Source of the DNA: CAWAMD01 sp963783045 | GTDB lineage: Bacteria > Actinomycetota > Nitriliruptoria > Nitriliruptorales > Nitriliruptoraceae | Assembly (NCBI GenBank): GCA_963783045.1 | Contig: CAWAMD010000002.1 | Location: 620,001 to 684,000 of the forward strand | Reading direction: 5' to 3' | DNA: 64,000 nucleotides | Shown here: in pieces, positions 36,131-47,532 of the stretch | How positions within the stretch are numbered: position 1 is the first letter of the stretch | Layout of the letters: every line of letters starts with the position of its first letter | Notes under the pieces: generated by a model | What the model was told of the DNA's origin: nothing | The model's database searches: none | The model's input: the letters and a program-made list of their open reading frames with translations, nothing else | Program-made: the position numbers and the translations under genes

Positions 36131-36231
36131 GTTCGCTCTCCCCGTCGCTGACCGTCGAGGAGCGATCGTAGTGACCGCCGCGGTCGCCCACGTGCCGTGG
36201 CGATGACCGTTGCGCGGCCCTCGTCGCGGCG

Positions 36232-36262
36232 CGGACCGAGACCGCCCGGCGGCCTCGGTCCG
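36232..36262 (-). terminator. Hairpin downstream of katG
   Basis: The arms CGGACCGAG (36232-36240) and CTCGGTCCG (36254-36262) enclose a 13-base GC-rich loop, starting 8 bases beyond the katG stop on the minus strand. It has no T-tract, so termination strength is uncertain. Confidence 0.5.
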
Positions 36263-36269
36263 TGCCTCG

Positions 36270-38467
<2,198 letters not shown>

Positions 38468-38669
38468 GGTGTGCTCCTCGAAGGTCGCCGGTGTCGCCTC
38501 CCTGACGGACGCGACCGACCCGGATGGAGCAGGACGACCACGTCACGTGCGACGCGTATGAAACCTAGAACGGTTCGATGTTCAGAGCAACCACTTGTTC
38601 GGAATCAATCACGAATCTGGTAGGGTCCGGTCCGGTTCGACCGTCGACGACCGCGTACGAGGAAGCTCC
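38468..38669. promoter_or_regulatory. Divergent katG/fur promoter region
   Basis: An AT-richer block lies at 38555-38625 and includes the palindrome GAACGGTTC and the stretch TTGTTCGGAATCAATCACG. Fur/PerR-family regulators of katG usually bind such a site, but the exact box cannot be assigned by eye. Confidence 0.45.
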
Positions 38670-39092
38670 GTGGAACCGCTGGTGGTGCGCCTACGCGACC
38701 GTGGTTGGCGTCTGACGGCGCAGCGACGCGTCATCGCCGAGGCGATGGCCGGCGAGCACGTGCACCTGGCGGCCGACGAGGTGCTCGAGCGCGCCCGCGA
38801 GGTCCTGCCCGAGGTCAGCCTCGCGACCGTCTACAACACCCTGAACGAGCTGGTGGAGATGGGCGAGCTGCTCGAGCTCACCCATGCGGACGGTCGCAAG
38901 CGCTACGACCCGAACGTCACCGAGCGCCACCACCACCTCGTGTGCGTGGAATGCGGGCGGATGCTGGACGTCCACGCGGACGACCCGCACCTGCCCGACG
39001 GCGAGCAGCACGGCTTCGAGCTGGTCGGTGTCGAGATCACCTTCCACGCCCGCTGCCCCGACTGCCTCCTCCGGGGCGCACCGGCGTCGTAG
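38670..39092 (+). CDS. Fur-family regulator (FurA/PerR-like)
   Basis: This 140-residue protein has a winged helix (LTAQRRVIAEAM, then SLATVYNTLNELVEMGEL) and metal sites in HHHLVCVECGRMLDVH and the C-terminal CPDC. The two CxxC pairs form a structural zinc site. The GTG at 38670 follows GAGGAAG; an upstream start at 38595 lacks family support. Position next to divergent katG suggests peroxide- or iron-responsive control of katG. Confidence 0.88.
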   Translation: MEPLVVRLRDRGWRLTAQRRVIAEAMAGEHVHLAADEVLERAREVLPEVSLATVYNTLNELVEMGELLELTHADGRKRYDPNVTERHHHLVCVECGRMLDVHADDPHLPDGEQHGFELVGVEITFHARCPDCLLRGAPAS

Positions 39093-39118
39093 CCCCGAGT
39101 GGTCGATCGGACCCTCCC

Positions 39119-39991
39119 ATCAACATCCGCCAGCTCGAGTACGTGATCGCCGTGGCGGAGCACGGCGGGTTCACGCGCGCCGCCGAGGCGATGTTCGTCA
39201 CCCAGCCGACGCTCTCCGAGGGCGTCGCCTCGCTGGAGCGGGAGCTCGGCGTCCGGCTGTTCCGTCGCCGGTCGCGGCCGATCGAGCTCACCGACGAAGG
39301 GCGGGCAGTCCTCGCGGAGGCGCGCCGGGCGGTGCGCGCCCTGGCACGTGTGAGCGAGGCGGTGGCCGACGCCACCGAGCTGCGCACGGGACGGCTGCGC
39401 ATCGCGGCCACCGGGCAGGCGGCCGCGTCCCGGCTGGCGGCGGTGCTCGGTCGCTTCTCACGGCGTCACCCGGCGGTCAACGTCCACATCGAGGCGCCGA
39501 GCCATCCCGGCGCCGTCGCCGACCTCGTACGCACCGCCCGCTGCGACCTGGGGGTGACCTTCCGGTCGCCACCGAAGGACCTGGCCGCCGTGCCCTTCGG
39601 TGTGGTGACCTTCCGGCTCGTGTGCCCGCCGGGGACCGGGCTGGCGGGGACGACGGTCCGGCTCGACTCGCTGCCCGGACGGGTGATCCTGCCGCTCGAG
39701 CCGGAGGCGGCCGACACCGAGCTGCGTCAGTTCGGTCGGCATCCCGCCGACATCGCCCCGGTCGTGCAGACACGCCTTCGGGAGCTGATCGTGCCCCTGG
39801 TGCTGGAAGGGGTCGGCGTCACGTTCCTCCCGACCGGGCTCGCCGATGCCGCGGCCGCCCAGGGCGCGGTCGTCGCCGACACCTCACCGCCGATCCGGCT
39901 GCCGTTGACGGTGCTCTACCGGCCCGACGACATGGCCCCGGCGGCGACCGCCTTCGTCACGATGGTGCGCGACAGCGCCGATCCCTCCTGA
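39119..39991 (+). CDS. LysR-family transcriptional regulator with no ordinary start codon
   Basis: This protein of about 290 residues has a LysR helix-turn-helix (INIRQLEYVIAVAEHGGF, then AAEAMFVTQPTLSEGVASLE) and a periplasmic-binding-like effector domain. The position where family members have Met reads ATC (39119-39121), and no ATG, GTG or TTG lies in frame within a sensible distance. A GTG at 39099 is out of frame by one base, and one extra base in the run ACCCTCCC would bring it into frame. So either ATC initiates or a base is missing. OxyR-type redox cysteines are absent. It lies 26 bases after the fur gene. Confidence 0.75.
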   Translation: MNIRQLEYVIAVAEHGGFTRAAEAMFVTQPTLSEGVASLERELGVRLFRRRSRPIELTDEGRAVLAEARRAVRALARVSEAVADATELRTGRLRIAATGQAAASRLAAVLGRFSRRHPAVNVHIEAPSHPGAVADLVRTARCDLGVTFRSPPKDLAAVPFGVVTFRLVCPPGTGLAGTTVRLDSLPGRVILPLEPEAADTELRQFGRHPADIAPVVQTRLRELIVPLVLEGVGVTFLPTGLADAAAAQGAVVADTSPPIRLPLTVLYRPDDMAPAATAFVTMVRDSADPS

Positions 39992-40004
39992 CGGGCGAGC
40001 CGAC

Positions 40005-40035
40005 ATAGGTCATCGGCTATGCCTGTCATTGCAGG
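40005..40035. promoter_or_regulatory. Tandem inverted repeats, candidate LysR site
   Basis: ATAG-N8-CTAT (40005-40020) is followed at once by CCTG-N6-CAGG (40022-40035). They lie between the LysR gene and the gene at 40103, where a LysR regulator would bind. OxyR spacing is not met, since N8 replaces N7. Confidence 0.45.
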
Positions 40036-40102
40036 TATCGATTGGACCGATCCCGTCGCTGGTGCTGTGATGGCCGCGCGCATCCACCCGACCGGAGAGC
40101 CC

Positions 40103-41080
40103 ATGACCGCCACCGCCCCGCGACGGCCCGTCTTCGTCCCGCAGGTCCTCGAGGACCGCGACGTCGTCGGCCAGCTCATCGAGGCCAACGCCCCGTACCT
40201 GCCCACCCAGCGCTACTTCGCCAACACGGCCGAGTACCAGGCCCTCAGCGGCGACGACGAGGTGGCCCAGATGCCGGTCACGTCCCTGTTCCGGGGCGAC
40301 TGGGCCTACGACGAGCCGCTGGTCGACGGCATCGAGCCGTTCCTGCACAACCCCGCGTTCGTCGCGGCCGCCAGGGACCTGTTCGGCGGCACGGTCGTGC
40401 GCCCCCAGATCGTCTACGCCAACATCACCTACCAGCTGCCGGTCGCCCAGGGGGTCGGGCACACCGACATCCCCGCGTTCCGTGGCTTCGACCGCACCGA
40501 GCACCCCATCGTCTTCCTCTCGATCATGGGCCACTCCCGCCTGTTCGAGGACGCCCGGCTGCGGATCGCCACCGCCGTGTCGTGGTTCCACCGGGGCACC
40601 GACGGCGGCTTCGAGTACTGGCCCGACGGCCCCGACCGGCCCTCTGCGATCCACCAGGGCGACATCGACAACACGGCGGTGGTCGCCGACAACGACCTCA
40701 TGTTCCACCGCGCCCTGGGCGTGGGCCGGCTCGAGGACGGGATGGTCGGCGGGATGACGCTCGACAGCCGTCTCGAGCGCGACGGTGACGGCTGGGTCAT
40801 CCGCGACGACGGCACGGTGCTCGCCCGCCCCGCCTCCGAGGACTTCCGCATCAGCGTGTCGTGGAAGGGCCTCGTGTTCGCCGACCAGGACGAGGCCGAC
40901 AGCTACGACGCGGGCGAGGGCCGTATCGACCTCGACGAGGTGCTGTCGCGCTTCGCCGCCGACCTCGAGGCGCGGGGCGTCGACGTGACGATCCCGGCGA
41001 CCGACCCGGAGCGTGACCCGGACTTCATCCGCACCCTCCAGGAGACCTACGTGCGCGAGCCGGCCGCGGAGCTCGTGTGA
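40103..41080 (+). CDS. Putative Fe(II)/2-oxoglutarate dioxygenase-like protein
   Basis: This 325-residue protein starts at the ATG at 40103, five bases after CGGAGAG; earlier in-frame starts at 40019 or 40070 are possible. A facial-triad-like pattern is visible: HTDIPAF (His, Asp) in the middle and a later LMFHRALG (His). The order and spacing recall phytanoyl-CoA-type dioxygenases, but overall similarity is unclear, so the call is tentative. It is likely controlled by the upstream LysR protein. Confidence 0.5.
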   Translation: MTATAPRRPVFVPQVLEDRDVVGQLIEANAPYLPTQRYFANTAEYQALSGDDEVAQMPVTSLFRGDWAYDEPLVDGIEPFLHNPAFVAAARDLFGGTVVRPQIVYANITYQLPVAQGVGHTDIPAFRGFDRTEHPIVFLSIMGHSRLFEDARLRIATAVSWFHRGTDGGFEYWPDGPDRPSAIHQGDIDNTAVVADNDLMFHRALGVGRLEDGMVGGMTLDSRLERDGDGWVIRDDGTVLARPASEDFRISVSWKGLVFADQDEADSYDAGEGRIDLDEVLSRFAADLEARGVDVTIPATDPERDPDFIRTLQETYVREPAAELV

Positions 41081-41238
41081 CGGGCGTCCCTGCGGGCCGA
41101 CGGTGCACGCGGGAGGTATTCGCGCTCGTGACGGCGAACTCCGAACCTCGAGGGCTCGGAACGACGGGCTGAGGATCCAGGGAGACCGCCGCACGGCGGG
41201 GATCCGGCCGGTAGCTCCGTCCCGCTGGGAGGGAGAGC

Positions 41239-42852
41239 ATGGACAGGCTCCGCGTGATGGTGCTCGTCTGCACGCTGTCGCTGCTCGCGTCGGCGTGCGG
41301 CGCCCGGCTCACCGACGAGCAGCGCACCTTCGCGATCGGCGCCGCGGCCGGTGGCGCCGCCGGTGACGCCGCCGCCGGTGGCGCCGCGAGCTCGGGCCTC
41401 GCGGGCGGTACGACCGCCGGCTCGGGGGGCGTCGCGGCGGGCCAGCCGGCAACGGCCGAGCAGACCCTGCCGAGCACCTCGCGAGGGGCGGCGACCAGCG
41501 CTCCGAGCTCGACCGGCGCCGGCACGGGCGGCACGGCGGGGAACGGGGCGCAGGCCGGCGGCGAATCCGGCGGCGAGGCGGGCGTTCAGCAGCCGGCGCA
41601 GGACGGCGACCAGGCAGGTCAGGGCGGCCAGCCCGGACAGGCGGGCCAACCGCAGGGGCAGGCCGGTCAGCCGACCGACACGCGGGCCGCCCCGCCCGGC
41701 GGCAACGGCGGGGCGACCGACACCGGTGTCACGACGGACACCATCATGATCGCCAACGCCGCCGACATCTCGGGTGCGGTTCCGGGGCTGTTCGAGGACG
41801 CGCAGAAGGCCGTCGCCGCCTACGTCGCCTACTTCACCGCCACCGAGGGCACCGTCTACGGGCGCCAGCTCGAGCTTCAGTCGCTCGACACGAAGATGTC
41901 CACCAGCGGGAACCGCAACGCCTACCTGCAGGCCTGCGACCAGGCCTTCGCCACCGTCGGGTCCATGTCCGCCTTCGACGAGGGTGCCGCGCCGGTGATC
42001 CAGCAGTGCTCCCTCCCCGACCTGCGCACCGCCGCGGTGAACCGGGACATCCAGACCATCCCGACCGCCTACTCCACCGACGCGATGCAGCCCGACAAGC
42101 TGCCCGTGTCCCAGTACAACTTCTGGAAGGAGCAGGCCCCCGAGGCGGTCAAGCACGCCGCGTTCCTCTACATCTCCTCGGACACGACCGAGTACCAGAC
42201 CGCCCAGGTGCGCTCCGGGACGCAGAAGATCGGCTACGAGTGGGTCTACGTGCAGCCCATCGACCTGTCGGAGACGAACTACTCCGGGTTCGTGCTGAAG
42301 ATGAAGGAGAAGGGGGTCCAGTTCGTCACGATCCAGGCCTCCTACCAGCAGGCCGTCCGGCTCGCGCAGGCCATGAAGCAGCAGGACTTCCACCCGACGA
42401 TCTACGCGCTGCAGTCGAACATGTACACGCCCAAGCTCATCGAGCAGGGCGGCGACGCGGTCGAGGGTGTCCAGATCGCGCTGCCGAGCGTGATGGTCGA
42501 GGACAGCGCCAGGTACCCCGAGATGCAGACCTACGCGACGTGGCTCACGCAGGTCGACCCGAACGCGAGCCCGACCGGGCTGGGGCTGTACGCCTGGTCG
42601 GCCGCCAAGCTGTTCGTCCACCTGCTGAAGCAGGTCGGGCCCGACCTCACCCGGCAGAAGCTCGTCGCCGCGATCTCCGACGTGCACGACTGGGACGGCG
42701 GCGGGCTGCTGCCCCCGCAGGACATCGGCAACCGCATGCCGTCGGACTGCATCAACATCCTCGAGATCAAGGGCGGGCGGTTCGTGCGGATCGAGCCGAC
42801 CGACCCGAACACCAAGTTCCGTTGCGACAACCAGGTGGTGAGCTTCGGCTGA
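41239..42852 (+). CDS. Branched-chain-type ABC substrate-binding lipoprotein
   Basis: This 537-residue protein has lipobox LLASACG. A Gly/Ala/Gln-rich linker of about 125 residues follows, then a type 1 periplasmic binding domain from about residue 160 (TDTIMIANAADISGAVPGL). Ligands of this family include amino acids and small organic acids. No permease or ATPase gene is adjacent, so it is an orphan binding protein. GGGAGGGAGAG precedes the ATG. Confidence 0.83.
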   Translation: MDRLRVMVLVCTLSLLASACGARLTDEQRTFAIGAAAGGAAGDAAAGGAASSGLAGGTTAGSGGVAAGQPATAEQTLPSTSRGAATSAPSSTGAGTGGTAGNGAQAGGESGGEAGVQQPAQDGDQAGQGGQPGQAGQPQGQAGQPTDTRAAPPGGNGGATDTGVTTDTIMIANAADISGAVPGLFEDAQKAVAAYVAYFTATEGTVYGRQLELQSLDTKMSTSGNRNAYLQACDQAFATVGSMSAFDEGAAPVIQQCSLPDLRTAAVNRDIQTIPTAYSTDAMQPDKLPVSQYNFWKEQAPEAVKHAAFLYISSDTTEYQTAQVRSGTQKIGYEWVYVQPIDLSETNYSGFVLKMKEKGVQFVTIQASYQQAVRLAQAMKQQDFHPTIYALQSNMYTPKLIEQGGDAVEGVQIALPSVMVEDSARYPEMQTYATWLTQVDPNASPTGLGLYAWSAAKLFVHLLKQVGPDLTRQKLVAAISDVHDWDGGGLLPPQDIGNRMPSDCINILEIKGGRFVRIEPTDPNTKFRCDNQVVSFG

Positions 42853-42914
42853 CTGCGGTCCGGCAGACCCCCCGTGGGACGAAGCCGGAACGGGCGACCC
42901 GGTCCCGACGCCGA

Positions 42915-44716
42915 TCAGGAGGGTGGCGAGGCCGTGCCTGCGGCGACCAGCCGCTGCAGGCTGCGCGCGAGGAAGGTCGCCATCTGGGCCCGGGTCACGG
43001 CCGCGCCGGGTGCGTACCGGTCGTCGGGGGTGACCCCGGTGGCGATGCCGGCCTCGCGTGCGGCGTTGATGTTCGCCTGGTGGGTGTTGCCGGTGTCGTC
43101 CCCGAAGTAGTCGGTCGAGGCAGGCAGGTCCCCGCCCTCGAGGTGGCGCAGCGTCCGGACGAGGAACGTGGCCATCTGCGCCCGGGTGACCACGGCGTCG
43201 GGGCGGTAGGTGGGGCGGCCGTCGGATCCGGCCTGGCCGGTCCCGGCGACCAGTCCGGCGGCGGCGAGCTGGTTGATCGCCCCCTCGTGCACGGTGCCGT
43301 CGTCGTCGCCGAACGCGTCCGGGGGGTTGTCGGGCAGGTCCCCGCCTCCCGCGACCACCAGGTTGCGCAGGAACGTGGCCATCTGCGCGCGCGTGACCGC
43401 GGCGGCAGGTGCGTAGCGCGAGCTGCTGACGCCGTGGGCGAGATCGCACCACACGACGCAGTCGATCGCGTCCTCGTGGACGGTGCCGTCGGTGTCCTCG
43501 AAGCCGGCGTCCGGGACGTTGCCGGGCGGGCACGCATCGGCGGTCGTGGTGGGTGGCCCGGACTGCCAGGCCACGGCGATCCGGGAGGAGCGCAGGCCCA
43601 GGGCGGCGCGCAGCTGCGGGCCGGAGAGCCAGCGCACCACCACCTGCCCGTCGGCGCCACGCCCGATCACGCGGACGCCGTCCGGTTGCCCGTCGCCGTC
43701 GCGGTCCCGGGCGGTGGGCCGGTGACCCGGGGCGAGGGCGGTCAGCACGAGCGAGTCGAACCGGGCGAGCGAGAACCGTTCTGCCAGCTGCGCACGGGTG
43801 AAGCGGGCGGTCCAGCGCCGGTCCGGGTCAGACACCCCGTCGGCGGTCTCCCACCGTGACCAGTCGATCGAGGCGAGGTACGGGCGGGGCGGCTCGTCGG
43901 GGCGCAGGTCGGCCGCCGCGCTGGACGCGCCCCGTGGGAGGCGGAGTAGCGCGCCATGATCGGTTGCCCATCGACCGTGAGCGCCCGTCCGGCGGTGCGG
44001 TCGACGGCATCGGACCACCGGCCGCCGACGCTCTGACGGTCGGCGCGTTCGTGGGACCAGCCCTCGTAGTGCTGGTCGGCGACGCTGCCTACGACGTTGC
44101 AGCGGCAGGGATTGCCCGCCTCGTCGGCGCGCCGTGTCCGGGCCCGTTCGAGCGCGTAGGTGCGCGCCGCGATCACCTGCGCCTCGAGCGCGGCCGACGG
44201 CCAGCTCGAGGGGACCTCGGCCAGCCCGTACAGGTAGCGGGTCATCCCGGTGTGCCCGCCGCCGGACGTGACGTGGGCCACCACGAACAGGCGCGCATAC
44301 GCGGCGTCGGGCAGGTAGGAGTCGAACCGGACGTAGCCGTGCTTGAGCTGCCAGGTGTGGTCGCCGATCGTCACCGCCGCCACCGTCGGGTCCTGCTGCG
44401 CGTCCAGCGTGGTCGTGTAGTCCCCACCCCGCCACACCTCGACCGCGCTGCCGCCGTCGCCGACGCGTTCGAGCACGAAGGCCCCGTCGGCGCCGCTCCC
44501 ACCGCGCACCGCACGGACCTGCCAGCGCTGCCCCTCGGGTTGCGTCGCCACCTGGCGGCAGCTCCCGTCGGCATCACACAGTCGCCACGGGATCTGCCCG
44601 TCGACGGCCTCGACCGGGACGGTCAGCGGCCCGTCGACCTGCTGCGACGGCTGGGCCAGACCGACCCGCGTGCCGGGTCGGAGCGTCGCGTCTGACCCGG
44701 CGGAACGGACCTTCTC
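42915..44716 (-). pseudogene. SpoIID/LytB-domain protein with three SLH repeats, frameshifted and lacking a clear start
   Basis: The upstream frame encodes a SpoIID/LytB-type amidase-associated domain (MTRYLYGLAEVPSSWPSAAL, then AQVIAARTYAL, then GRALTVDGQPIMARYSASHG). At the C4 run 43930-43933 the frame shifts by one base, and the expected continuation (SSAAADLRPDEPPRPYLASI) is in another minus frame. It then carries three S-layer-homology repeats, each with an AVTRAQMATFL motif, to the stop at 42915. One added G on the coding strand restores a single protein. No ATG, GTG or TTG with a signal peptide is seen upstream before the divergent gene at 44717, so the 5' end may also be lost or misread. 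Confidence 0.75.
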
Positions 44717-45289
44717 ATGCTGCAGGCGTTCTGGATCAGCTTCGGGATCATCTTCGTCGCCGAGCTCGGCGACAAGAGCCAGCTCATGGCTCTGGCCTTC
44801 GCATCCCGCTACCGCCCCTGGCCGCTGCTGGCCGGCATCACGATCTCCACCGCGCTGGTGCACGCGTTCTCCGTGCTGGTCGGCGAGACCGTCGCCGGGC
44901 GCCTGCCAACCGACACCATCAACCTGGTCGCCGGGATCGCGTTCCTCGGGTTCGCCGCCTGGACGTTGCGGGGGGACGAGCTGACCGAGGAGGACGAGGC
45001 CAAGGCCCGCACCGGCGGGCGCTCGGCGCTGGTGGCGGCCGGTGTGGCGTTCTTCGTCGCGGAGCTCGGCGACAAGACGATGCTCGCCACCATCACGCTG
45101 GCCACCCGCTACGACGTGATCGGCACGTGGGCCGGGTCGACCGTCGGGATGGTCGTCGCCGACGCGATCGCGATCGTGGTCGGTGCCCAGCTCGGTGACC
45201 GGCTGCCGGAGCGGGTGGTGCGCTGGATCGCCGCCGGCCTGTTCGTGGTCTTCGGTGGGCTGCTCATCGCCGAGGGCGTGCTGGGCTGA
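44717..45289 (+). CDS. GDT1/TMEM165-family cation (Mn2+/Ca2+) transporter
   Basis: This 190-residue membrane protein has the duplicated family signature: FVAELGDKSQLMALAF near residues 13-28 and FFVAELGDKTMLATITLATR near 113-132, within about six membrane segments. The family exports Mn2+ or Ca2+. The ATG at 44717 has a weak ribosome site. It is divergent from the SpoIID pseudogene. Confidence 0.9.
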   Translation: MLQAFWISFGIIFVAELGDKSQLMALAFASRYRPWPLLAGITISTALVHAFSVLVGETVAGRLPTDTINLVAGIAFLGFAAWTLRGDELTEEDEAKARTGGRSALVAAGVAFFVAELGDKTMLATITLATRYDVIGTWAGSTVGMVVADAIAIVVGAQLGDRLPERVVRWIAAGLFVVFGGLLIAEGVLG

Positions 45290-45331
45290 CGCGGCCGGAG
45301 GGTGCCGCGTGACGCGGTGGGTGGGCCCGGT

Positions 45332-46570
45332 TCACGCCGACCGGGCGGCCGCGAGATCGCCGAGCGGGACGTCCGGGTCTGCCAGCCGGGCGGGGTCGAC
45401 CCGGGTCCGGGAGGCGATCAGCGCCGTGAGGTCGTCGACGGTGTCCCAGACGTTGACGTGCATGGCGGCGGCCACCCGGGGGCCGTCGACCCAGAACGCG
45501 ACGAACCGTCGCCCGGCCAGGTCGCCCCGGACGATGACCTCGTCCCAGTCCGCGGCGTGGCCGACGTACTCGAGGCCGAGGTCGTACTGGTCGCTGAAGA
45601 AGTACGGGATCCGGTCGTAGGGCTGGTCGGCGCCGAGCAGGTTGTGACCGGCGGTGATGCCCTGGTGACGCGCGTTGGCCCAGTGCTCGACACGCAGCCG
45701 TCGGTGGTAGCGCGGGTGCCAGGCCGCAGCGACGTCGCCGGCGGCGAAGATCCGCGGGTCACGGGTGGCGAGCATGGCGTCCACCTCGATGCCGTCGGCG
45801 ACCGGCAGCCCCGCCCCGACCGCGAGCTCGGTACGGGGGCGGACGCCGATGCCGGCCACGACCAGGTCGGTGGCCACGGTGGTCTGGTCGCTGAGGGTGA
45901 CGCCGGTGACCCGGTCGTGGCCGGTCACGCCGGTGACGCCGACACCGACGCGGAGCTCGACGCCGTGGTCGCGGTGGAGGTCGCCGAACACGGCACCGAT
46001 TCGGTCGCCGAGCACCCGCTGCAGCGGCACGTCGAGCGGGTCGACCATCGTCACGGCGGTCTCGAGCGTCCGGGCAGCGGCAGCGACCTCGCAGCCGATC
46101 CAGCCGGCACCGACCACGGTGACGTGCTCTGCGGCCTGCAGACGCGCCCGCAGGTCGAGGGCATCGGCAAGCGTGCGCAGGGTCACGATCCCGTCGAGGT
46201 CCCCGTTGGTCAGCGGCAGCTGGCGCGGGATCGCACCGGTGGCCAGCAGCAGCCGGTCGAAGCGGAGCCGCCGTCCGGCGCGGGTCGTGATCGTGCCGGC
46301 ATCGCGGTCGAGTGCAACCGCCGGGTCACCGACGACCAGGTCGACGTCGTGGTCGGCGTAGAACCCGTCGGCGTGCACCCGCACCGTCCCGGGCGCTGCC
46401 GTGCCGACCAGGACGCCCTTGGACAGCGGCGGGCGCTCGTAGGGCGGCTCGGGCTCCTCGGTGACCACGGCGAGGCGGCCGTCGTAGCCGTCGGCGCGCA
46501 GGGTCTCGACGGCCATGGCCGCAGCGAGCCCGCCACCGACCACCACGATGTCCACGATTTCGTTGCTCAC
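45332..46570 (-). CDS. NAD(P)/FAD-dependent ferredoxin reductase-like protein
   Basis: This 412-residue flavoprotein has an FAD motif VVVGGGLAAAMAVETL at residues 8-23, an NAD motif VTVVGAGWIGCEVAAAA, GIGVRPRTEL, IFAAGDVAA, and a C-terminal reductase domain. It resembles oxygenase-linked ferredoxin/rubredoxin reductases. The GTG at 46570 follows GGAGTC and overlaps the folE stop by 4 bases. It is the last gene of the DoxX-folE-reductase operon. The partner ferredoxin is not here. Confidence 0.88.
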   Translation of the reverse strand: MSNEIVDIVVVGGGLAAAMAVETLRADGYDGRLAVVTEEPEPPYERPPLSKGVLVGTAAPGTVRVHADGFYADHDVDLVVGDPAVALDRDAGTITTRAGRRLRFDRLLLATGAIPRQLPLTNGDLDGIVTLRTLADALDLRARLQAAEHVTVVGAGWIGCEVAAAARTLETAVTMVDPLDVPLQRVLGDRIGAVFGDLHRDHGVELRVGVGVTGVTGHDRVTGVTLSDQTTVATDLVVAGIGVRPRTELAVGAGLPVADGIEVDAMLATRDPRIFAAGDVAAAWHPRYHRRLRVEHWANARHQGITAGHNLLGADQPYDRIPYFFSDQYDLGLEYVGHAADWDEVIVRGDLAGRRFVAFWVDGPRVAAAMHVNVWDTVDDLTALIASRTRVDPARLADPDVPLGDLAAARSA

Positions 46571-47007
46571 GGTCGACTCCTGCGCTCGGTGGTGCCGGCC
46601 AGGGCGAGAAACTCGTGGCGGGTGGCCGGATCGTCCCGCACGAGCCCGGACAGCGCCGAGGTCACGGTCTGGGCACCGTGGGCGCGTGGCCCGCGGAACG
46701 GCAGCAGATGGTGCGCACACAGGGACGTGAACGGGATGTCGCGCACCAGGATCAGCTCGTCGTAGCCGGCGTCGTTGTCGAACGTCGTGGCCTGGAACGG
46801 CACGGGGGTCAGCAGCTCGGCGAGCATCCCGACGACCCGCCCCGGCGTGTCTGTGAGGTGCTCGTCGTCACGGTCCAGCCCGAACGCGTCGAGCAGGTCC
46901 GCGACCGCCCCGGCGGCCCGGTCGGCGTCGACCTCGTGGACCTGCGTGCGGACAGAGGTCGGGCGGTCGGTCCGGTCCCCCTCGATCGCGGCCGCGGGCC
47001 CGTTCAC
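46567..47007 (-). CDS. folE: GTP cyclohydrolase I remnant with large internal deletion
   Basis: This 146-residue frame reads as GTP cyclohydrolase I (TDTPGRVVGMLAELL, then IPFTSLCAHHLLPF with the zinc Cys and His). It then jumps directly to the C-terminal motif AHGAQTVTSALSGLVRDD. The middle of the family, normally about 65-70 residues holding the second zinc Cys and catalytic His, is absent in frame. Normal FolE is near 185-220 residues. It is therefore probably inactive or repurposed, although both ends remain coupled to neighbours by 4-base overlaps (GTGA at 47004-47007 and at 46567-46570). Confidence 0.75.
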   Translation of the reverse strand: MNGPAAAIEGDRTDRPTSVRTQVHEVDADRAAGAVADLLDAFGLDRDDEHLTDTPGRVVGMLAELLTPVPFQATTFDNDAGYDELILVRDIPFTSLCAHHLLPFRGPRAHGAQTVTSALSGLVRDDPATRHEFLALAGTTERRSRP

Positions 47008-47444
47008 GCCCGGGGCCCTGTCTCTTCGAGGCCGGCCCCGTGGGCGGCAGCCAGGCGGGCGAGGGCGAGCGCGCCGAGCAGCAGCCCGAAGTCCCGCAGT
47101 GCGACATCGAGGAAGCCCCCGACCAGCAGCAGGTTCACGATGATCCCGGCCAGCCACGCGGCCACGACCAGCCCGCCCACACGCGGTCGGAGCGCGACCA
47201 GGATCCCGGCGGCGATCTCCACGACGCCGACTCCGAGCATGATCTGGTGGGCCGACCCGGGCAGGACCGTGACCGCGCCCGACCACAGATACTGCGTCCA
47301 GTCGACCATGACGTTCGCGAACTTGTCGAGGCCGAAGAGGATCGGCGCGAGGGTGAACCCCGCGCGGAGCAGCGCGAAGGCCTGGGAGGCTGGATCGGCC
47401 AGCCCTGCTGGCTGCATGAGCGGCTCGGATGCGATCGAGGTCAT
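47004..47444 (-). CDS. DoxX-family membrane protein
   Basis: This 146-residue protein has four membrane segments and the DoxX-like opening LLRAGFTLAPILFGLDKFAN. The start ATG at 47444 follows GAGGAGGGATGC; a longer frame to 47480 has less support. DoxX-like proteins often associate with oxidoreductases and redox stress. It is the first gene of an operon divergent from a Cys-rich regulator. Confidence 0.8.
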   Translation of the reverse strand: MTSIASEPLMQPAGLADPASQAFALLRAGFTLAPILFGLDKFANVMVDWTQYLWSGAVTVLPGSAHQIMLGVGVVEIAAGILVALRPRVGGLVVAAWLAGIIVNLLLVGGFLDVALRDFGLLLGALALARLAAAHGAGLEETGPRA

Positions 47445-47474
47445 GCATCCCTCCTCGGTGTAAGATGAATGTGT

Positions 47475-47523
47475 GTTCACTTTAGAACGCTCGACGATAT
47501 AAAGTCAATTCCTATTGTTTATA
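47475..47523. promoter_or_regulatory. AT-rich divergent promoter with two inverted repeats
   Basis: GTTC-N6-GAAC lies at 47475-47488. A second imperfect palindrome at 47498-47523 has outer arms TATAAA and TTTATA and inner arms CAAT and ATTG around TCCT. The block is far more AT-rich than its surroundings and separates the DoxX operon from the regulator at 47533, so both repeats are good operator candidates. Confidence 0.6.
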
Positions 47524-47532
47524 GAGGTGCCC

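Noticed and set aside
40005..40020. An OxyR binding site
   Set aside because: Half-site spacing is N8 rather than N7 and the LysR protein lacks OxyR redox cysteines.
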